64,000 nucleotides of DNA from Glandiceps talaboti (Eukaryota > Hemichordata > Enteropneusta > Spengelidae): NCBI RefSeq assembly GCF_964340395.1, contig NC_135550.1, positions 1,971,501 through 2,035,500 on the forward strand. Direction: 5' to 3'. This document shows, piece by piece, positions 36,575 to 47,200 of this stretch (positions are counted from its first letter, which is position 1; the number at the start of each line of letters is the position of its first letter). The position numbers were made by a program, and so were the translations under genes. The notes under the pieces are model-generated. The model was given only the letters and a program-made list of their open reading frames with translations. It searched no databases and was not told the origin of the DNA.

Positions 36575-37330
36575 ATAAATTATGTAGTTAATAAACTGCA
36601 TAAGGTCCTCAAGTTTGAGTGATGCTGCACCAACGCCGTCATCAATAAATCGTTTATATAGATCAGGTAAGATCCCTTGATATGAGCTGAAAATAAGGTG
36701 TTATTGATAAGACATAAATAAACAAGCATAACTAGGTCCAAGACAACTTCCCATAGCAACGCCGCGTTTCTGCACAAAATACCTGTCATTAAAGGTAAAA
36801 TAATTACAGGTGAGAACAAGTTCAGCCAATCTCAGAAGTACATGGGTAGGAGGGTCAAGTACAGGTCTTAAATTAAGATAGTGTTTGATTGCAACTAACC
36901 CTTCATTATGTGGTATGGAAGTATATAAGGACTTAACGTCCATAGAAAAAAGGTATCGTGGCTTACCTTGTTGGAATTGGAAGCCATTAAATACTTTAAG
37001 AGCATGGTTCGTATCTTTAATGTAGGTAGGCTGAGATGCCACAATAGGTCGTAAAAGGGCATCTAAATAACGCGCGATGTGTTCCGTAGGGCAGTTACAA
37101 GCTGAGACGATGGGCCTACCAGGAATATTAACCTTATGTATCTTGGGTAGTAAATAAAACACGGCTGTCCTTGGTCGACGGACTATAAGGTTGCGTGCTT
37201 CCGTTGGTAATTCGCCAGTGGATATAAAAGCGTTAACAGTATCCATAATTTCGCGTTGCACGTCTTCTGTAGTATCACATTCCAATTCCTGGTAAAAATC
37301 CGTGTTTAAAAGTTGTCTCTCTGCCTCAGC
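36575..37330 (-). pseudogene. Penelope-like reverse transcriptase (5' part, frameshifted)
   Basis: The open frame 36701-37663 begins as microsatellite translation; the real RT begins at EAERQLLNTDFYQELECDTT. It then shows PRTAVFYLLPKIHK, PGRPIVSACNCP, the motif A FSMDVKSLYTSIPHNEG and the motif B QKRGVAMGSCLGPSYACLFM. A shift near 36705 moves frame to SSYQGILPDLYKRFIDDGVG, whose FIDD is the catalytic YxDD equivalent (about 36630-36665). A second shift lies near 36575. Catalytic aspartates are present in the decayed sequence, but no intact protein can be made. Confidence 0.9.
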
Positions 37331-37545
37331 TACATACAGATATGTATGTAGGTATGTATGTAGGTATGTATGTATGTATGTATGTATGTATGTAGGTAGG
37401 TAGGTAGGTAGGTAGGTAGGTAGGTAGGTAGGTAGGTAGGTATGTATGTATGTATGTATGTATGTATGTATGTATGTATGTATGTAGGTAGGTAGGTATG
37501 TATGTATGTATGTATGTATGTATGTATGTAGGTAGGTATGTATTG
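37331..37545. repeat. (TATG)n/(TAGG)n microsatellite, right of Penelope-like element
   Basis: About 215 bp of TATG mixed with a TAGG run. It abuts the truncated 5' end of the Penelope-like ORF and mirrors the array on the other side. Confidence 0.95.
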
Positions 37546-37564
37546 TATGTAATGTAGTAATAAT

Positions 37565-37685
37565 CTTTACGGCCCAGATATGGGTTTTGTGGACTATGGT
37601 TGTATGGTGGAAGGGCCCGACTTTAGGAGGGGCCGTACTGTAAGCCATACTACTGGGGTCCATAATCCATATCTGAGCCGTAAAG
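37565..37685. mobile_element. Short MITE (121 bp) with inverted ends
   Basis: The left end CTTTACGGCCCAGATATGG and the right end CCATATCTGAGCCGTAAAG are near-perfect inverses. The interior is GC-richer and noncoding. Target duplication is not obvious. Confidence 0.75.
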
Positions 37686-37692
37686 GTTTTTA

Positions 37693-38817
37693 GTCCCCGC
37701 CGGACGAAGTCCGGGACGGGGACTTATGGATTGGGTTCCGTCTGTCCGTCCGTCCGTCCGTCCGTCCGTCCATCCGTCCGTCCGCAGCCGTTTATTGGAA
37801 ATGCATGGACCGATTTTTTTCAAACTTGGTACAGGGGCAACATACAATGGCATACATATGCACGTCAATTTGTTTCATGATAAGATCCAATATGGCCGCC
37901 TAGCAGCCATTTTGTTTGCAAATTTTCCCTGTCTAAAGCCATAACTCAGACATGCTTGAACAGATCTCATTCAAAGTTGGTATTAGGACAGTGTTCTATG
38001 ACATACATGTGCATATCCAATTTCGTCATGATACGATCCAATATGGCTGCCTGGAAGCCATTTTGTTTGTGAATTTTCCATGTCCAAAGCCATAACTCAG
38101 ACATGCTTGAACAGATCTCATTCAAAGTTGGTCTTAGGACAGTGTTCTATGACATACATGTGCATATTCATTGTTGTCATGATACGATCCAATATGGCCA
38201 CCTGGCAGCCATTTTGTTTGTGAATTTTCATGTCCAAAGCCATAACTCAGACATGCTTGAACAGTTCTCATTCAAAGTTAGTATTAGGACAGTGTTCTAT
38301 GACATACATGTGCATAGTCATTGTTGTTGTGATATGATCCAATATGGCCGCCTGGCAGCCATTTTGTTAGCAATTTTTCTATGTCCAAAGCCATAACTCA
38401 GACATGCTTGAACAGATCTCATTTAAAGTTGGTCTTAGGACAGTGTTCTATGACATACATGTGCATATTCATTGTTGTTGTAATACGATCCAATATGGCC
38501 ACCTGGCAGCCATTTTGTTTGCGATTTTTCAATGTCCAAAGCCATCATAACTCAGACATGCTTGAACAGATCACATTCAAAGTTGGTATTAGGACAGTGT
38601 TCTATGACATACATGTGCATATCCATTTTCATCGTGATATGATCCCCCATACCCGACCAATCCTTTATTGTTGTAGGCATGTTCTATGTCCAACAAGCAG
38701 ACACAACATATCTAAGTCTGTTTGATTTAGGTTCACAAGTGTTGTTGCGTGATCAGAGTAGTGATAATTCCTTAAAACCCAATCATAGCGGGGACTATGT
38801 CATTCTCAATGACTTGT
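37693..38817 (+). mobile_element. Pearl/HINE-like non-autonomous element, copy 2 (five core units)
   Basis: Same family as 5895-6711: palindromic GTCCCCGCCGGAC end, a longer (GTCC)n microsatellite at 37740-37785, five core units of ~150 bp (CATGCTTGAACAG at about 37951, 38102, 38252, 38402, 38559), GCGGGGAC and the GTCATT/AATGAC stem-loop at the right. TA flanks the left end. It differs from copy 1 mainly in core-unit number. Frames across it are repeat translations. Confidence 0.75.
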
Positions 38818-39298
38818 ATCATATACCCCATGTAGTGGCACAGAAACATCATTTGATTCACATAAACACATAAATTGACACTGAAATATTATTTTATTCA
38901 CAAAAATGTAGAAATAGTGAAGAAATTAACAAAGTCAAATCACTGAACAAATTGATATTGATGAGTATGCCACTTGCCATATTTGGGCAAAGTGTGCTGG
39001 AGTGTGATACAGAAAGTTACTGCCTGGGTTTGATGCACATGCTCTCCATTGAATTGTATTGAAAGCTATACTGTGTATATGATAATGAATATGTATTGTG
39101 TAATTTAGTAGTGTAGTAATGTTAATGGGTGGCTATATACTAATCATTCTATAAACTCTGTATCACAGACAAATTGTAACCAGGAATAATGAAATACTGT
39201 ATGTGTGTAGATATTAAAAAAGCTAGTACCATAATAGTTACTTTATTTTATAACATATGATTAGTGAACTCATGACCACCTGTCTCCTATTTCTTTAG
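38818..39298 (+). other. Remainder of NXF1 intron e-f
   Basis: AT-rich intron sequence. I see no gene, repeat or structured site in it apart from the polypyrimidine tract ctcctatttctttag at the acceptor. Confidence 0.6.
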
Positions 39299-39371
39299 CA
39301 AACTCTGAATCTCACCAGTTACCAATCAGAGCTTTTACAAGGACATTCTTAGCTGTACCAGCAGGCAATGG
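39299..39371 (+). CDS. NXF1: NXF1 exon f (NTF2-like domain)
   Basis: The acceptor is tatttctttag and the donor gtacgt. With the split codons it reads TNSESHQLP, then IRAFTRTFLAVPAGNG. RAFTRTFxAVPA is a hallmark of NXF proteins. The 73 nt carry two bases of a codon at each side. Confidence 0.95.
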
Positions 39372-39872
39372 GTACGTTTGAACATTTGGTGATTGTACAA
39401 ATAAAGTTGATGGTCAGATACAAATCGTGTGTGTCACTTACATAACATGTGTCTTTTTACCTTCAACTTAGTGTTTTTTCTAAGGTTGGGAACATCCTGT
39501 AATGTAGAGAAGGGAAATGAGTTGTGGTAAAACTTGTACACTTTCCATACCATGTTCTGTAATTACAAGGTTTTCTGGGGAACTCTAATGAGACGTTATC
39601 ATATGAAGTGCCCTACACAACAATGCTATTCTTTATTATATGCTCACTTATTTAGTAAACTTTTTGATAAGAGATTTACAATATATCTTTGTTATGCATA
39701 CAGCTACAACTTCAATGGTGTGAATGTCATGGAATATTGGTATGAAAGTCTATGTGATTAGATCTACCATACAGTGATGTTTATTTGTTTTAAGAAGCAC
39801 TGCACTAGATTTGTGATGAAAGTTGTCAAGTATGAAAATGACGATTTGATGTTGTTTTTGTCTCCTACACAG

Positions 39873-39930
39873 ACTGTGTATAATCAATGATCAGTTATGT
39901 ATTATGAGACCAACAGCAAATCAACGAAAG
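39873..39930 (+). CDS. NXF1: NXF1 exon g (end of NTF2-like domain)
   Basis: The acceptor is ctcctacacag and the donor gtgagt. The 58 nt encode LCIINDQLCIMRPTANQRK after completing a Gly codon, matching the GLCIVNDEL strand of vertebrate NXF1. It ends in phase 0. Confidence 0.94.
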
Positions 39931-40155
39931 GTGAGTGTTCACTGTGTTGTGTTTGATTTCCTATCAGATCTGTTTGAAGTACTTATTATGTAAATTATTT
40001 TCATTTCTAATAATATAATGATCAAATTTAGTCACACAGGATGTATGTAAATATTCCTCCTGGCAATTTATGTTTGAAGCCGTAAATTTCTCCTGATCAT
40101 TTATCTTGTAAAATGACCATGTAACATAACCCTAGTATTATTCAATCAATTCCAG

Positions 40156-40379
40156 GGAGCCTTTAGAACACCAGCACCAACTCCTTCAACCAGTCCAGTA
40201 CCTCCTGAAGTGCAGCAGGCCCCCCAAGTCATCCAACAAGTCCAACAGACCACCCAAGTTGGGCAACCAGTGGCCTCCACATCAGCTGTGTCAGTACCAG
40301 GTGGACTAACAGTACAGCAACAACAAGCTGTACAGAGCTTTTCCCAGCAATCTGGCATGAACTTTGAATGGTCTCAGAA
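40156..40379 (+). CDS. NXF1: NXF1 exon h (P/Q-rich linker and start of TAP-C)
   Basis: The acceptor is caattccag and the donor gtaagt. The exon (224 nt, the largest here) opens GAFRTPAPTPSTSPVPPE, as in the vertebrate APTPSSSPVP linker. It continues with a Gln/Val-rich stretch (VIQQVQQTTQ, TVQQQQAVQSF) and enters the UBA-like TAP-C domain at QQSGMNFEWSQK. The linker is longer than in human NXF1. TAP-C binds FG-nucleoporins. Confidence 0.95.
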
Positions 40380-40400
40380 GTAAGTCAAAATATGTTCATT

Positions 40401-41582
40401 CTACAGAGAACGACCTTTTAAGTATACAAGCCATAGGTATTGTGAAATGGGCACAGATATATGTCCACTATATACACAGTCCGGCACCACTCCAAAACGT
40501 GAGTTTTCACTATCAAGGAACTGCACAGTGGCAGTTGAAATGACCCTGTGAACTTGAAATCTGTGCAGGTATGCACCAAGGAATGACATCACATTCTGGT
40601 CCCACTCACAACTTGCATAGCCTGTGGGCAAGCTAGCTCAACTGATGGTAGTAAAAGTAAACCGAACTGTGTGATGCAGTCCCCAAAACAGGCTTTTATC
40701 TTCGCAGTGCTCATCCCAAACCACATAATCTAGCAATCGATGGCACATCTAATTTCAAAAAGGTGTACGTTAGAGGTGTCTTGGTGGACTAGCATGTTTT
40801 CCTTTTAATTTTCAGTGGTCCAGAACTGGGTAGTTTTAGCCATTCTCCCTTTGGTTTACTAAATGAAATACACAGCAAAACTACCAGAATTACAATATTA
40901 ATAAGAACTAAACTAAAGCTGCAAAATGGTAATGATGATACTCGCGCCTACCTTCACGTCAATCACTGTCGCTAATATTCACCATAGTTCACCATAGTCG
41001 ACTAGTCTGTACAACATGGGTGGACGAACGTATGTGATAGACACTGTCGTGATGTGATATGCATTGTTTAAATGGATATCTAATTGCCTCATATACATTT
41101 CCTCCTTTCATAAAGAACTTCCACATTTCATTAGAAATACCTTGTAATTTTATGCATTTATTTCTTTTAAAGTTGAAAACTATTTTTAAGGTTACAGTTG
41201 AAATGGAAATCATAGTTATGTTTCTAAAATACCGCCAATGGTGTTGTAGCACAACTGTACAGTTTTTAAAAATGTTTATCCATATGCTAGTCCATGCTAA
41301 CAATAGGTGTTCATTTGCTGAATGACTATCCAGTTGCCTATCCAACCATGTCACTATCTTTGCGATATACTGTATACCGCATTATCTCTTTAATATTAAT
41401 GAGCAGTGGAACACTCCAAGTGTGGAGATTTTGTAACCTCCTATTTTGGAGTGGTGCCGGACTGATACAAGCCATAGCATTGTGACATTGACCATAATGG
41501 CAAGTTTGTGTAGCAATGCTAAAATCGGTTCCCAAAAAAGCTTTCTGTCTTTGAATGTCTGCATTATTCACAATGATTGTTC
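40401..41582. mobile_element. Foldback-type element in NXF1 intron h-i
   Basis: The ends CTACAGAGAAC (40401) and GTTCTCTGTAA (about 41571) are inverse. A second inverted pair lies inside, TCCGGCACCACTCCAAAA near 40481 and TTTTGGAGTGGTGCCGGA near 41443. Part of the interior (AATGGTGTTGTAGCACAACTG near 41237) recurs near 45015. No transposase seen. It fills most of the 1.3-kb intron. Confidence 0.6.
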
Positions 41583-41690
41583 TCTGTAAAAAGGTATTAA
41601 TATAACCCTGAGGACGTTATTTAGTGCTAGTGTTAGCATAAACAAATATAACACAATCCACAACTGTTATATATTTTATTCTATTTACAG

Positions 41691-41751
41691 ATGTTTAGCA
41701 GAGAATAATTGGGATTATGAAGGCTCTGCAAGAATATTTACTGACTTACAT
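41691..41751 (+). CDS. NXF1: NXF1 exon i (TAP-C UBA-like domain)
   Basis: The acceptor is tctatttacag and the donor gtaagt. The 61 nt complete a Lys codon and read CLAENNWDYEGSARIFTDLH. NWDY and the following helix form the FG-repeat-binding surface of TAP-C. Confidence 0.95.
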
Positions 41752-42127
41752 GTAAGTAGTTATATGTCATTTATTATAACAATTTCTTGTATGAAAATAT
41801 CACCAGTGATGGTTTAATTGTCAAAAGAACTCACAAAGAACAATTTCTAAAACTTAAGGTAAATGTACAAATGTAGCTGAAAAATGAAACAAATTCATTG
41901 GTTAAAATTGACACAAATTCTGCATTAGGTTATGATGAGACTTTGCCAAGATTTCATTCCAATATGTAGACTGCATGGCTGCATAGTTTGTAGATGTACA
42001 GTAGCACTACTATTACAGTCAGTAACAAATGAGGTTTATGACATGACATGTGTTGCATAAAAACTGCCATATGAGCAGTCAGTGTTAAATGTGCAACCTT
42101 GAGTATAATCTGGATTTGTGGCATTAA

Positions 42128-42365
42128 CGATGTACCATGTAGAGCTCTCAAGTAACATAGTGGCATCAACAGTGTACCATGTTGAGCTCTATAGATTCAG
42201 TGTCATCAATGATGTACCATGTTGAGCTCTATAGATTCACAGTGTCATTAATGGTGTACCATGTAGAGCTCTATAGATTCACAGTGTCATCAATGGTGTA
42301 CCATATAGAACTCTATAGATTCAGTGTCATTAATGATGTACCATATAGAGCTCTACAGCATCACC
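42128..42365 (+). repeat. Short tandem repeat array in last NXF1 intron
   Basis: About six diverged copies of a ~40-45-bp unit with GTACCATGTAGAGCTCTATA and a GTGTCATCAATGAT spacer. It is another expansion within an NXF1 intron, 110 bp before the last exon. Confidence 0.85.
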
Positions 42366-42476
42366 AACAATGTGTTTTATTCAATCTTGAATGTAATCCT
42401 GAGTCTGTCCCTGTACAGCCTGTATCATGTTACTAATTTTAGACTGACCACAATGGTGTTTTTCTTCCTTATACAG

Positions 42477-42515
42477 GCAAAGGGTACTATACCTCCAGAG
42501 GCCTTTGTAAAGTGA
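42477..42515 (+). CDS. NXF1: NXF1 exon j (C-terminus and stop)
   Basis: The acceptor is ccttatacag. The exon encodes AKGTIPPEAFVK followed by TGA, matching the KGxIPxxAFxK C-terminus of vertebrate NXF1. The 3' UTR follows; an AATAAA at 43083-43088 is the first good poly(A) signal I noticed, but the 3' end is not proven. Confidence 0.95.
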   Translation, partial: AKGTIPPEAFVK

Positions 42516-43945
42516 AGTCACAGAAGTTGCAGCATTTTTCCTAGATTTTTGTCAAGTGAAATCATGGAAGTTACAGCATTTTCCCCAGAGTTTGTTGCTG
42601 TTGTCACTTTTCTATGATACTTTTCAAATAGTTGTCTCTTTAAAATAACATTCAAGTGTTTTATATTATTTACAAATGGTCATTACCCTCACTCAGATAA
42701 AATCTAAGACTGTTTCCTATTATAAATGGACCCTCATGTTATATTTGTTAAAATACTTTCCATAGGGTATTTTTGTATTATATGACCCACAGTGATGTGG
42801 TAATCAAAGTATACAGATAATTATATGTGTACAATGGCATTCATTGAATGTATGTGTTTTTATGTGAACTTACCAACGCAAAAAAAACAAACAAGGAAAC
42901 AAAACAAAATGGCACTGAAGTAGCACTTGATTTGGTAGATGTACAAATTAGTGTGTGTGTGTGTGTGTGTGTGAGAAGTACAAAGTTGAAACAACATGCA
43001 GGATTAATTTGTGTCAATGGGAAGATTTCAAAACTGAAGAGAAAGAGATGATCAGAAACAATTCAAATTTAAACTTTGAAGAAATAAAAATAAGCAGACC
43101 TTTTGACAGAGAGTAGACTTGTCAAATCTTGACACACTGATGATAGCACAATTTAGTAGAACACAGTAGGAGGAGGCTTTAGGGGATTCAAGAGATGTAC
43201 ACCTTTAAATTTGGATGAAGATTACAGATTTTATTATTTTAATGGTCATTTCATGAGCAGTTAAAGTGGTTAGCAAACAAGTCAAAGAACCATTTAGATA
43301 TGTTCAGGTTGACATTTGGCAGCCATTTTAGTGGGAATATGATTATTGTATAGTATTATTATTATTATTACTGCCCTAACTTGGGTGTTTACACATGAGG
43401 AGTGGTTGGTAGTCATTCCAATGCAAATGCCCACCCATATTATGGGTGTAATACTTTTTTTACTTACCAAGTAAATGTTTATAAGGTGGGAAATGAGAAC
43501 TAAATAGTGGTAATTATGTTTTTCATCTGATTAGCTTGCCAAGATTTGAGGATATCATGTAAGAATTGCAATTTAGGCAAAGAAGTACTTTGTCATGTAT
43601 GTTGCCTGTCATCATCACAAACCACGGCCTGTTTTACAGCAACATTCTTAACGAGCCTCCCACTGGTGGTAGAAATAATAACTCTGGTTTGCAAGAATGG
43701 TTGCCTGTGAGCAGTATAAGCTTCACCTGCCCGGCAAGTGTCCAGGAGTGAGTCTTGATGTTTCTATGTGAAACAGTGCAAGACTACAAGACAACAGGTG
43801 TATAGTTATACTGAGGCATGTTAATACAGAATAAATATAAGAGACCTTGAAATAAGTAATTTAAAATAATGGCAAGTGATTTTGTTGTATTAAAAACTGT
43901 AACAATTTTAACAAAACTGAACTTCTAAGGTTCAGTAGTGCTATT
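42516..43945 (+). other. NXF1 3' UTR and downstream flank
   Basis: Noncoding. AATAAA-type signals lie at 43083-43088 and near 43831. A (GT)n run is at 42951-42972 and an (ATT)n run near 43358. I cannot tell from sequence alone where the transcript ends. Confidence 0.5.
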
Positions 43946-43947
43946 GG

Positions 43948-44575
43948 CATGGCAAAGTGTCTGTCTGTCTGTGTAAACAACTTAAAGTTAATAACAGCCG
44001 GACCGATTGCCATGGTATTCGGTGGGTATATTACCTTTGGTGTCTAGTTGGGAACCGGTTTGTGATTTGGGTAAAACAAATTCAATTTTGGGTCAAAAAA
44101 CTTAAACTCAAAAACTACTGGGCGATTCAGTCTGATATTTGGTGGAAACGTTGTTTAGGGGTGTTAAGATGGAGAGTTGTTCATGACATGATGATCCCAT
44201 CAGTGATATGCAAGTTTAATAAGTATAAAAATGTGTCTTTGTGGTCAAAAATCTTTAATTCCAAAACTACTGAGCAGATTGGGCTGAAATCTGGTTGGAA
44301 CGTTCTTTCAGGTGTTTATATGAAGAATTGTTGATAACATGACGATCCCATCAGCAATATGCAAATTAGGGCTAAAAGTGTGGGGTTTTTTCTTGAAAAT
44401 GTATAATTCAAAATACTAATCAGATTGGGCTGAAATTTAATTGGGATGCATTTGGGCATGTGTTGAAGCTGACAGATCCCATCACTGATGTGACAATTAG
44501 TTCTAAAAATGTCAAGTTTGGTCGAAAACTTATATCTTGAAAACTGCATAGTGAATGGGGTTGAAACTTGTTGGG
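43948..44575 (+). repeat. Element with GTCT microsatellite and ~140-bp core repeats
   Basis: A short GTCT run (about 43961-43974) is followed by about five diverged ~140-bp units, each with an AAAACTACT-like start, GATTGGGCTGAAAT and a GTTGGAACGTT-type end (starts near 43980, 44105, 44255, 44400, 44535). The layout resembles the pearl/HINE-like elements elsewhere in the window, but the sequence is a different family. Not coding. Confidence 0.65.
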
Positions 44576-44624
44576 GATGATCTAGGTGTTATTCTGCAGT
44601 TATTGTTGAAAACATTTAAACATA

Positions 44625-44878
44625 ATTGGTCCTAGCAACCATGACCATGCTCGTAGCAACATTGAAATGATGATGCATATTACAAAGAAAACAACAGGGA
44701 TGGGTAGGTAAGTGAATACAAATTCAAAAAAATGTATGTAAATATGCCTAGCAACAGGACTACGCCCATAGCAACAGCTAAATGATGAAGTGGGAAGGGC
44801 AGGCAATTAATAGATTCCAAAAAATATGCAAATATGCCTAGCAACAAGACCATGCCCATAGCAACAGCCAAATACAGG
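44625..44878 (+). repeat. Three tandem units with paired AGCAAC motifs
   Basis: A ~100-bp unit containing CCTAGCAACxxGACCATGCCC followed by ATAGCAACAG occurs at about 44630, 44748 and 44836. AGCAAC is the RFX half-site sequence, but here it is part of a repeat and need not be functional. Confidence 0.7.
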
Positions 44879-45982
44879 TGTGCTACAATGCCATTGGTGC
44901 TATTTTCTACTTCAGAGATGGACAGTTGCAAATCCATTATTTTGTTGGTTTAGTCTTTGTCAGGAGTAGTGTTACATTGGAAACTATCATTTGCATATTT
45001 AAAAAATACTGCCAATGGCGTTGTAGCACAACTGTAGTTTTTAGAAATGTTTGCATTTAAAAAAACAGTTCTAAAGTGCTATCATTGAAATCTTGTACTT
45101 AGTACAAAAAGTGAAGTCATTAGAATCATGTAGTCATAGATCTGTTGAACAGAATTGCAACTTTGTTGGAATCACCTGAATTTTGATTGCTTTCAATATT
45201 TGTCAATGAAAATGGATAATAAAAGACAGTTTTTAGCACAACTGAACTGAGGTTCAGCATGCTATAGATTGACTTCAAATTTGTTAGGGACATTGCTTAT
45301 GGTGTGTATTAAAAATGAAAAACTTCACTTTACCTGAACTGTTGTGATTTTCACTACAGTTCCTCACCATAATTGCACAAGAATGTATGGACAGCTGTAC
45401 AAGGTATGCTGCAGTATTTCTACTCTTTGTTTACCAGATTTCCCTTAGTTTAACAAAAGCACTAGTTATGTCTAATATTGAGTTTTACTGCATAGAGTAT
45501 TATCCTCTTATCTCATGAAAGAAATATTTGTATTTGTTGCTGACTTTCTTTGCTATTTTGAATGTTTTCCTGTATTAAAACCTGAAATGTATACACTTAA
45601 GGTATCACTGTGTTAGAGGAAAAAGTGAATGTAACATAGTTTATTGATGTTAAAGTTATTTTATCCTTGATATTTTATTGTTCAATTTCACGAATGAAAT
45701 AGATTTGACCAATTTGTACAGTTCTAATGTTACATGTATTATGTGATGATTTTTACAGTAATGTTCATCTGTTTTCATTTTCATGCACTACTTTTGGGAT
45801 GGAAGAACTTCAAAATGGATACATACAGAATGTGAAACTATAGATTTTGTTGTTCCATTTCCTGAGAGTTGTTCTTTTTATTGATATCTGTATTGTCCAG
45901 AACACAAGACAATAAATGTTTCATTTATTTTCCTTGTTACTATCCAATGGTGATTCTTACTGTTCTTACTTTTACATATTGA

Positions 45983-46024
45983 AATAGCTGAATTTCCCAC
46001 TTCCAACGTAGAAATTCAGCTATT
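45983..46024. repeat. Perfect hairpin, 14-bp arms
   Basis: AATAGCTGAATTTC at 45983-45996 is the exact reverse complement of 46011-46024, with a 14-nt loop. It could be a tiny MITE end pair or a transcript structure; no neighbour explains it. Confidence 0.75.
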
Positions 46025-46066
46025 ATGTATAAAATCCAACATTCCCCATCATGAAATCTATTCTTG

Positions 46067-46080
46067 GTAGCCATGGTAAC
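46067..46080. promoter_or_regulatory. RFX X-box-like site
   Basis: GTAGCCATGGTAAC fits GTNRCC-N2-RGYAAC, the imperfect inverted repeat bound by RFX factors. It lies in transposon-rich intergenic DNA with no start site nearby, so it may be chance. Confidence 0.35.
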
Positions 46081-46111
46081 ATCAATAGGGTTGATTTTGG
46101 TCTATCTTTAT

Positions 46112-46338
46112 GAAACCACATACTGCGTCCTGCACTTGAATATGCAGGTGAATTACTGATATGAAGTCAAACTGATATGGACTGTTTTGAAAAAATGCAA
46201 AAAACAGTGGGAAATTTCATATTAAAAGCATATAGATATCCTGCAAATGAAGCAGTTCTGGGTGACCTTGGCTGGAACACAATGTCAAGTAGATTGAATT
46301 TGTTGAGATTAAAGTACTTAAAAGACTTTGTAATTTAG
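46112..46338 (+). pseudogene. LINE reverse-transcriptase polyprotein C-terminal fragment
   Basis: From CTGCGTCCTGCACTTGAATA the frame reads LRPALEYAGELLI, a stop, then MDCFEKMQKTVGNFILKAYR, YPANEAVLGDLGWNTMSSRL and NLLRLKYLKDF before a stop. This is the pattern after the RT domain of many non-LTR retrotransposons (RPALEY, QxxxxxxIL, NEAVxGDLGW, RLxLLRLKY). It is short, 5' truncated and has an internal TGA, so it is dead. Confidence 0.7.
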
Positions 46339-46421
46339 ATGAATCAAAATGAACTAAATTTGTCTTTAACCATCTCAATTCCATTAGTGAAGAATCTGAA
46401 AGAAATATGACAAAACTCCTG

Positions 46422-46609
46422 CAGACAAAATGGCTGCTAGGCAGCCACATTGGATCGTATCATGAAACAAATTGACGTACATATGTATGCCATTGTATGT
46501 TGCCCCTGTGCCAAGTTTGAAAAAAATTGGTCCAGGCATCTCCAAGAAACGGCTCTGGACGGACGGAACCCAATCCATAATCCCGTCCCGGACTTTGTCC
46601 GGCGGGGAC
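46422..46609 (-). mobile_element. Pearl/HINE-like element, copy 3 (truncated)
   Basis: Reverse complement of the first ~190 bp of the elements at 5895 and 37693: GTCCCCGCCGGAC end at 46609, no expanded GTCC microsatellite, the AAGTTTGAAAAAAATTGG block and the ATGGCTGC(T/C) block, then truncation before any core unit. It is again flanked by TA at its 5' end. Confidence 0.8.
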
Positions 46610-46867
46610 TAAAGAGAACAGTAACTGCAATGTATATTGATTAACATTTGTTGAGAATGTAAAAATGTAAAAATAATTGCATCGTCACACCACTTTAGAC
46701 AACATTTCCTGACGAGAAACTATTTTTTCCTTTTTAGTGCTCAACAAAAATATGATGTCAATTACTTATTAAAAATAAAAGCTACATCAATAATATTTTC
46801 AGGACAAGTGCACTTTGGTATCGCAAATTTATGCATCAAATTATATTGAATTTGAAGCATGCATTCC

Positions 46868-47069
46868 AATCTGATTAAAATCCGATGTGGTGAAAGCGGC
46901 TAGATGTCCTTATTTGCCTCTATTCATCGTGTTGTGACGTTTGTTTTGTTCGGAGTAATCGCCGCCTTTGTGGGAAGGCAGTGATCACTCCGAACAAAAC
47001 AAACGTCACAACACCATAAGTAAATAAGGACATCTAGCCGCTTTCACCACATCGGATTTTAATCAGATT
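46868..47069. mobile_element. Foldback MITE, ~200 bp, with ~90-bp arms
   Basis: AATCTGATTAAAATCCGATG (46868) through the CGTTTGTTTTGTTCGGAGT block is matched nearly perfectly, inverted, by ACTCCGAACAAAACAAACG through AATCAGATT (47069). The unpaired centre is about 25 bp. High arm identity suggests a recent origin. Confidence 0.88.
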
Positions 47070-47071
47070 GC

Positions 47072-47200
47072 TGACGACCGTATTCCGATTTTACTCTACG
47101 TTATTAAGGTAGGGTAAAATCAGAATACGGTCATCGGGAACTAGACTGGTACGATAACATGTGGTAAAATCGGAATACGATTGTCAGGAACTGACTATGA
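47072..47200. repeat. Inverted/direct repeat cluster next to foldback
   Basis: CCGTATTCCGATTTTAC, its inverse GTAAAATCAGAATACGG and a further GTAAAATCGGAATACG lie within 130 bp immediately after the foldback, perhaps a second collapsed element. Confidence 0.6.

Larger units (their letters stand above)
35305..37330 (-). mobile_element. Penelope-like retroelement, GIY-YIG type, 5' truncated
   Basis: On the minus strand an RT core is followed by a GIY-YIG endonuclease domain, the organisation of endonuclease-bearing Penelope-like elements. It is 5' truncated: coding starts within the VAEAERQLLNTDFYQEL segment directly against a TATG microsatellite. The 3' region (35305-35576) is noncoding and ends in another TATG array. 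At least two frameshifts split the ORF. Confidence 0.9.
5101..42515 (+). other. NXF1: NXF1 (TAP) gene, 3' part: ten coding exons and nine introns
   Basis: This span holds the 3' part of the gene for the main mRNA export receptor, which carries mRNPs through the nuclear pore as a heterodimer with NXT1 (p15). Joining the ten exons gives 921 nt, 306 codons plus a stop, with every exon phase matching and every junction GT-AG. The peptide matches vertebrate NXF1 from the end of the LRR region to the C-terminus: NTF2-like domain, proline/glutamine-rich linker and UBA-like TAP-C domain ending in FVK. The RNA-binding and LRR exons would lie left of the window. The nine introns are about 1690, 17301, 506, 9792, 4443, 501, 225, 1311 and 725 bp. 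About 19.8 kb of the 37.4 kb is minisatellite and much of the rest is transposon, yet no exon is damaged. It is therefore probably a working gene. A paralogue (NXF2-like) cannot be excluded without the missing exons. Confidence 0.95.
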
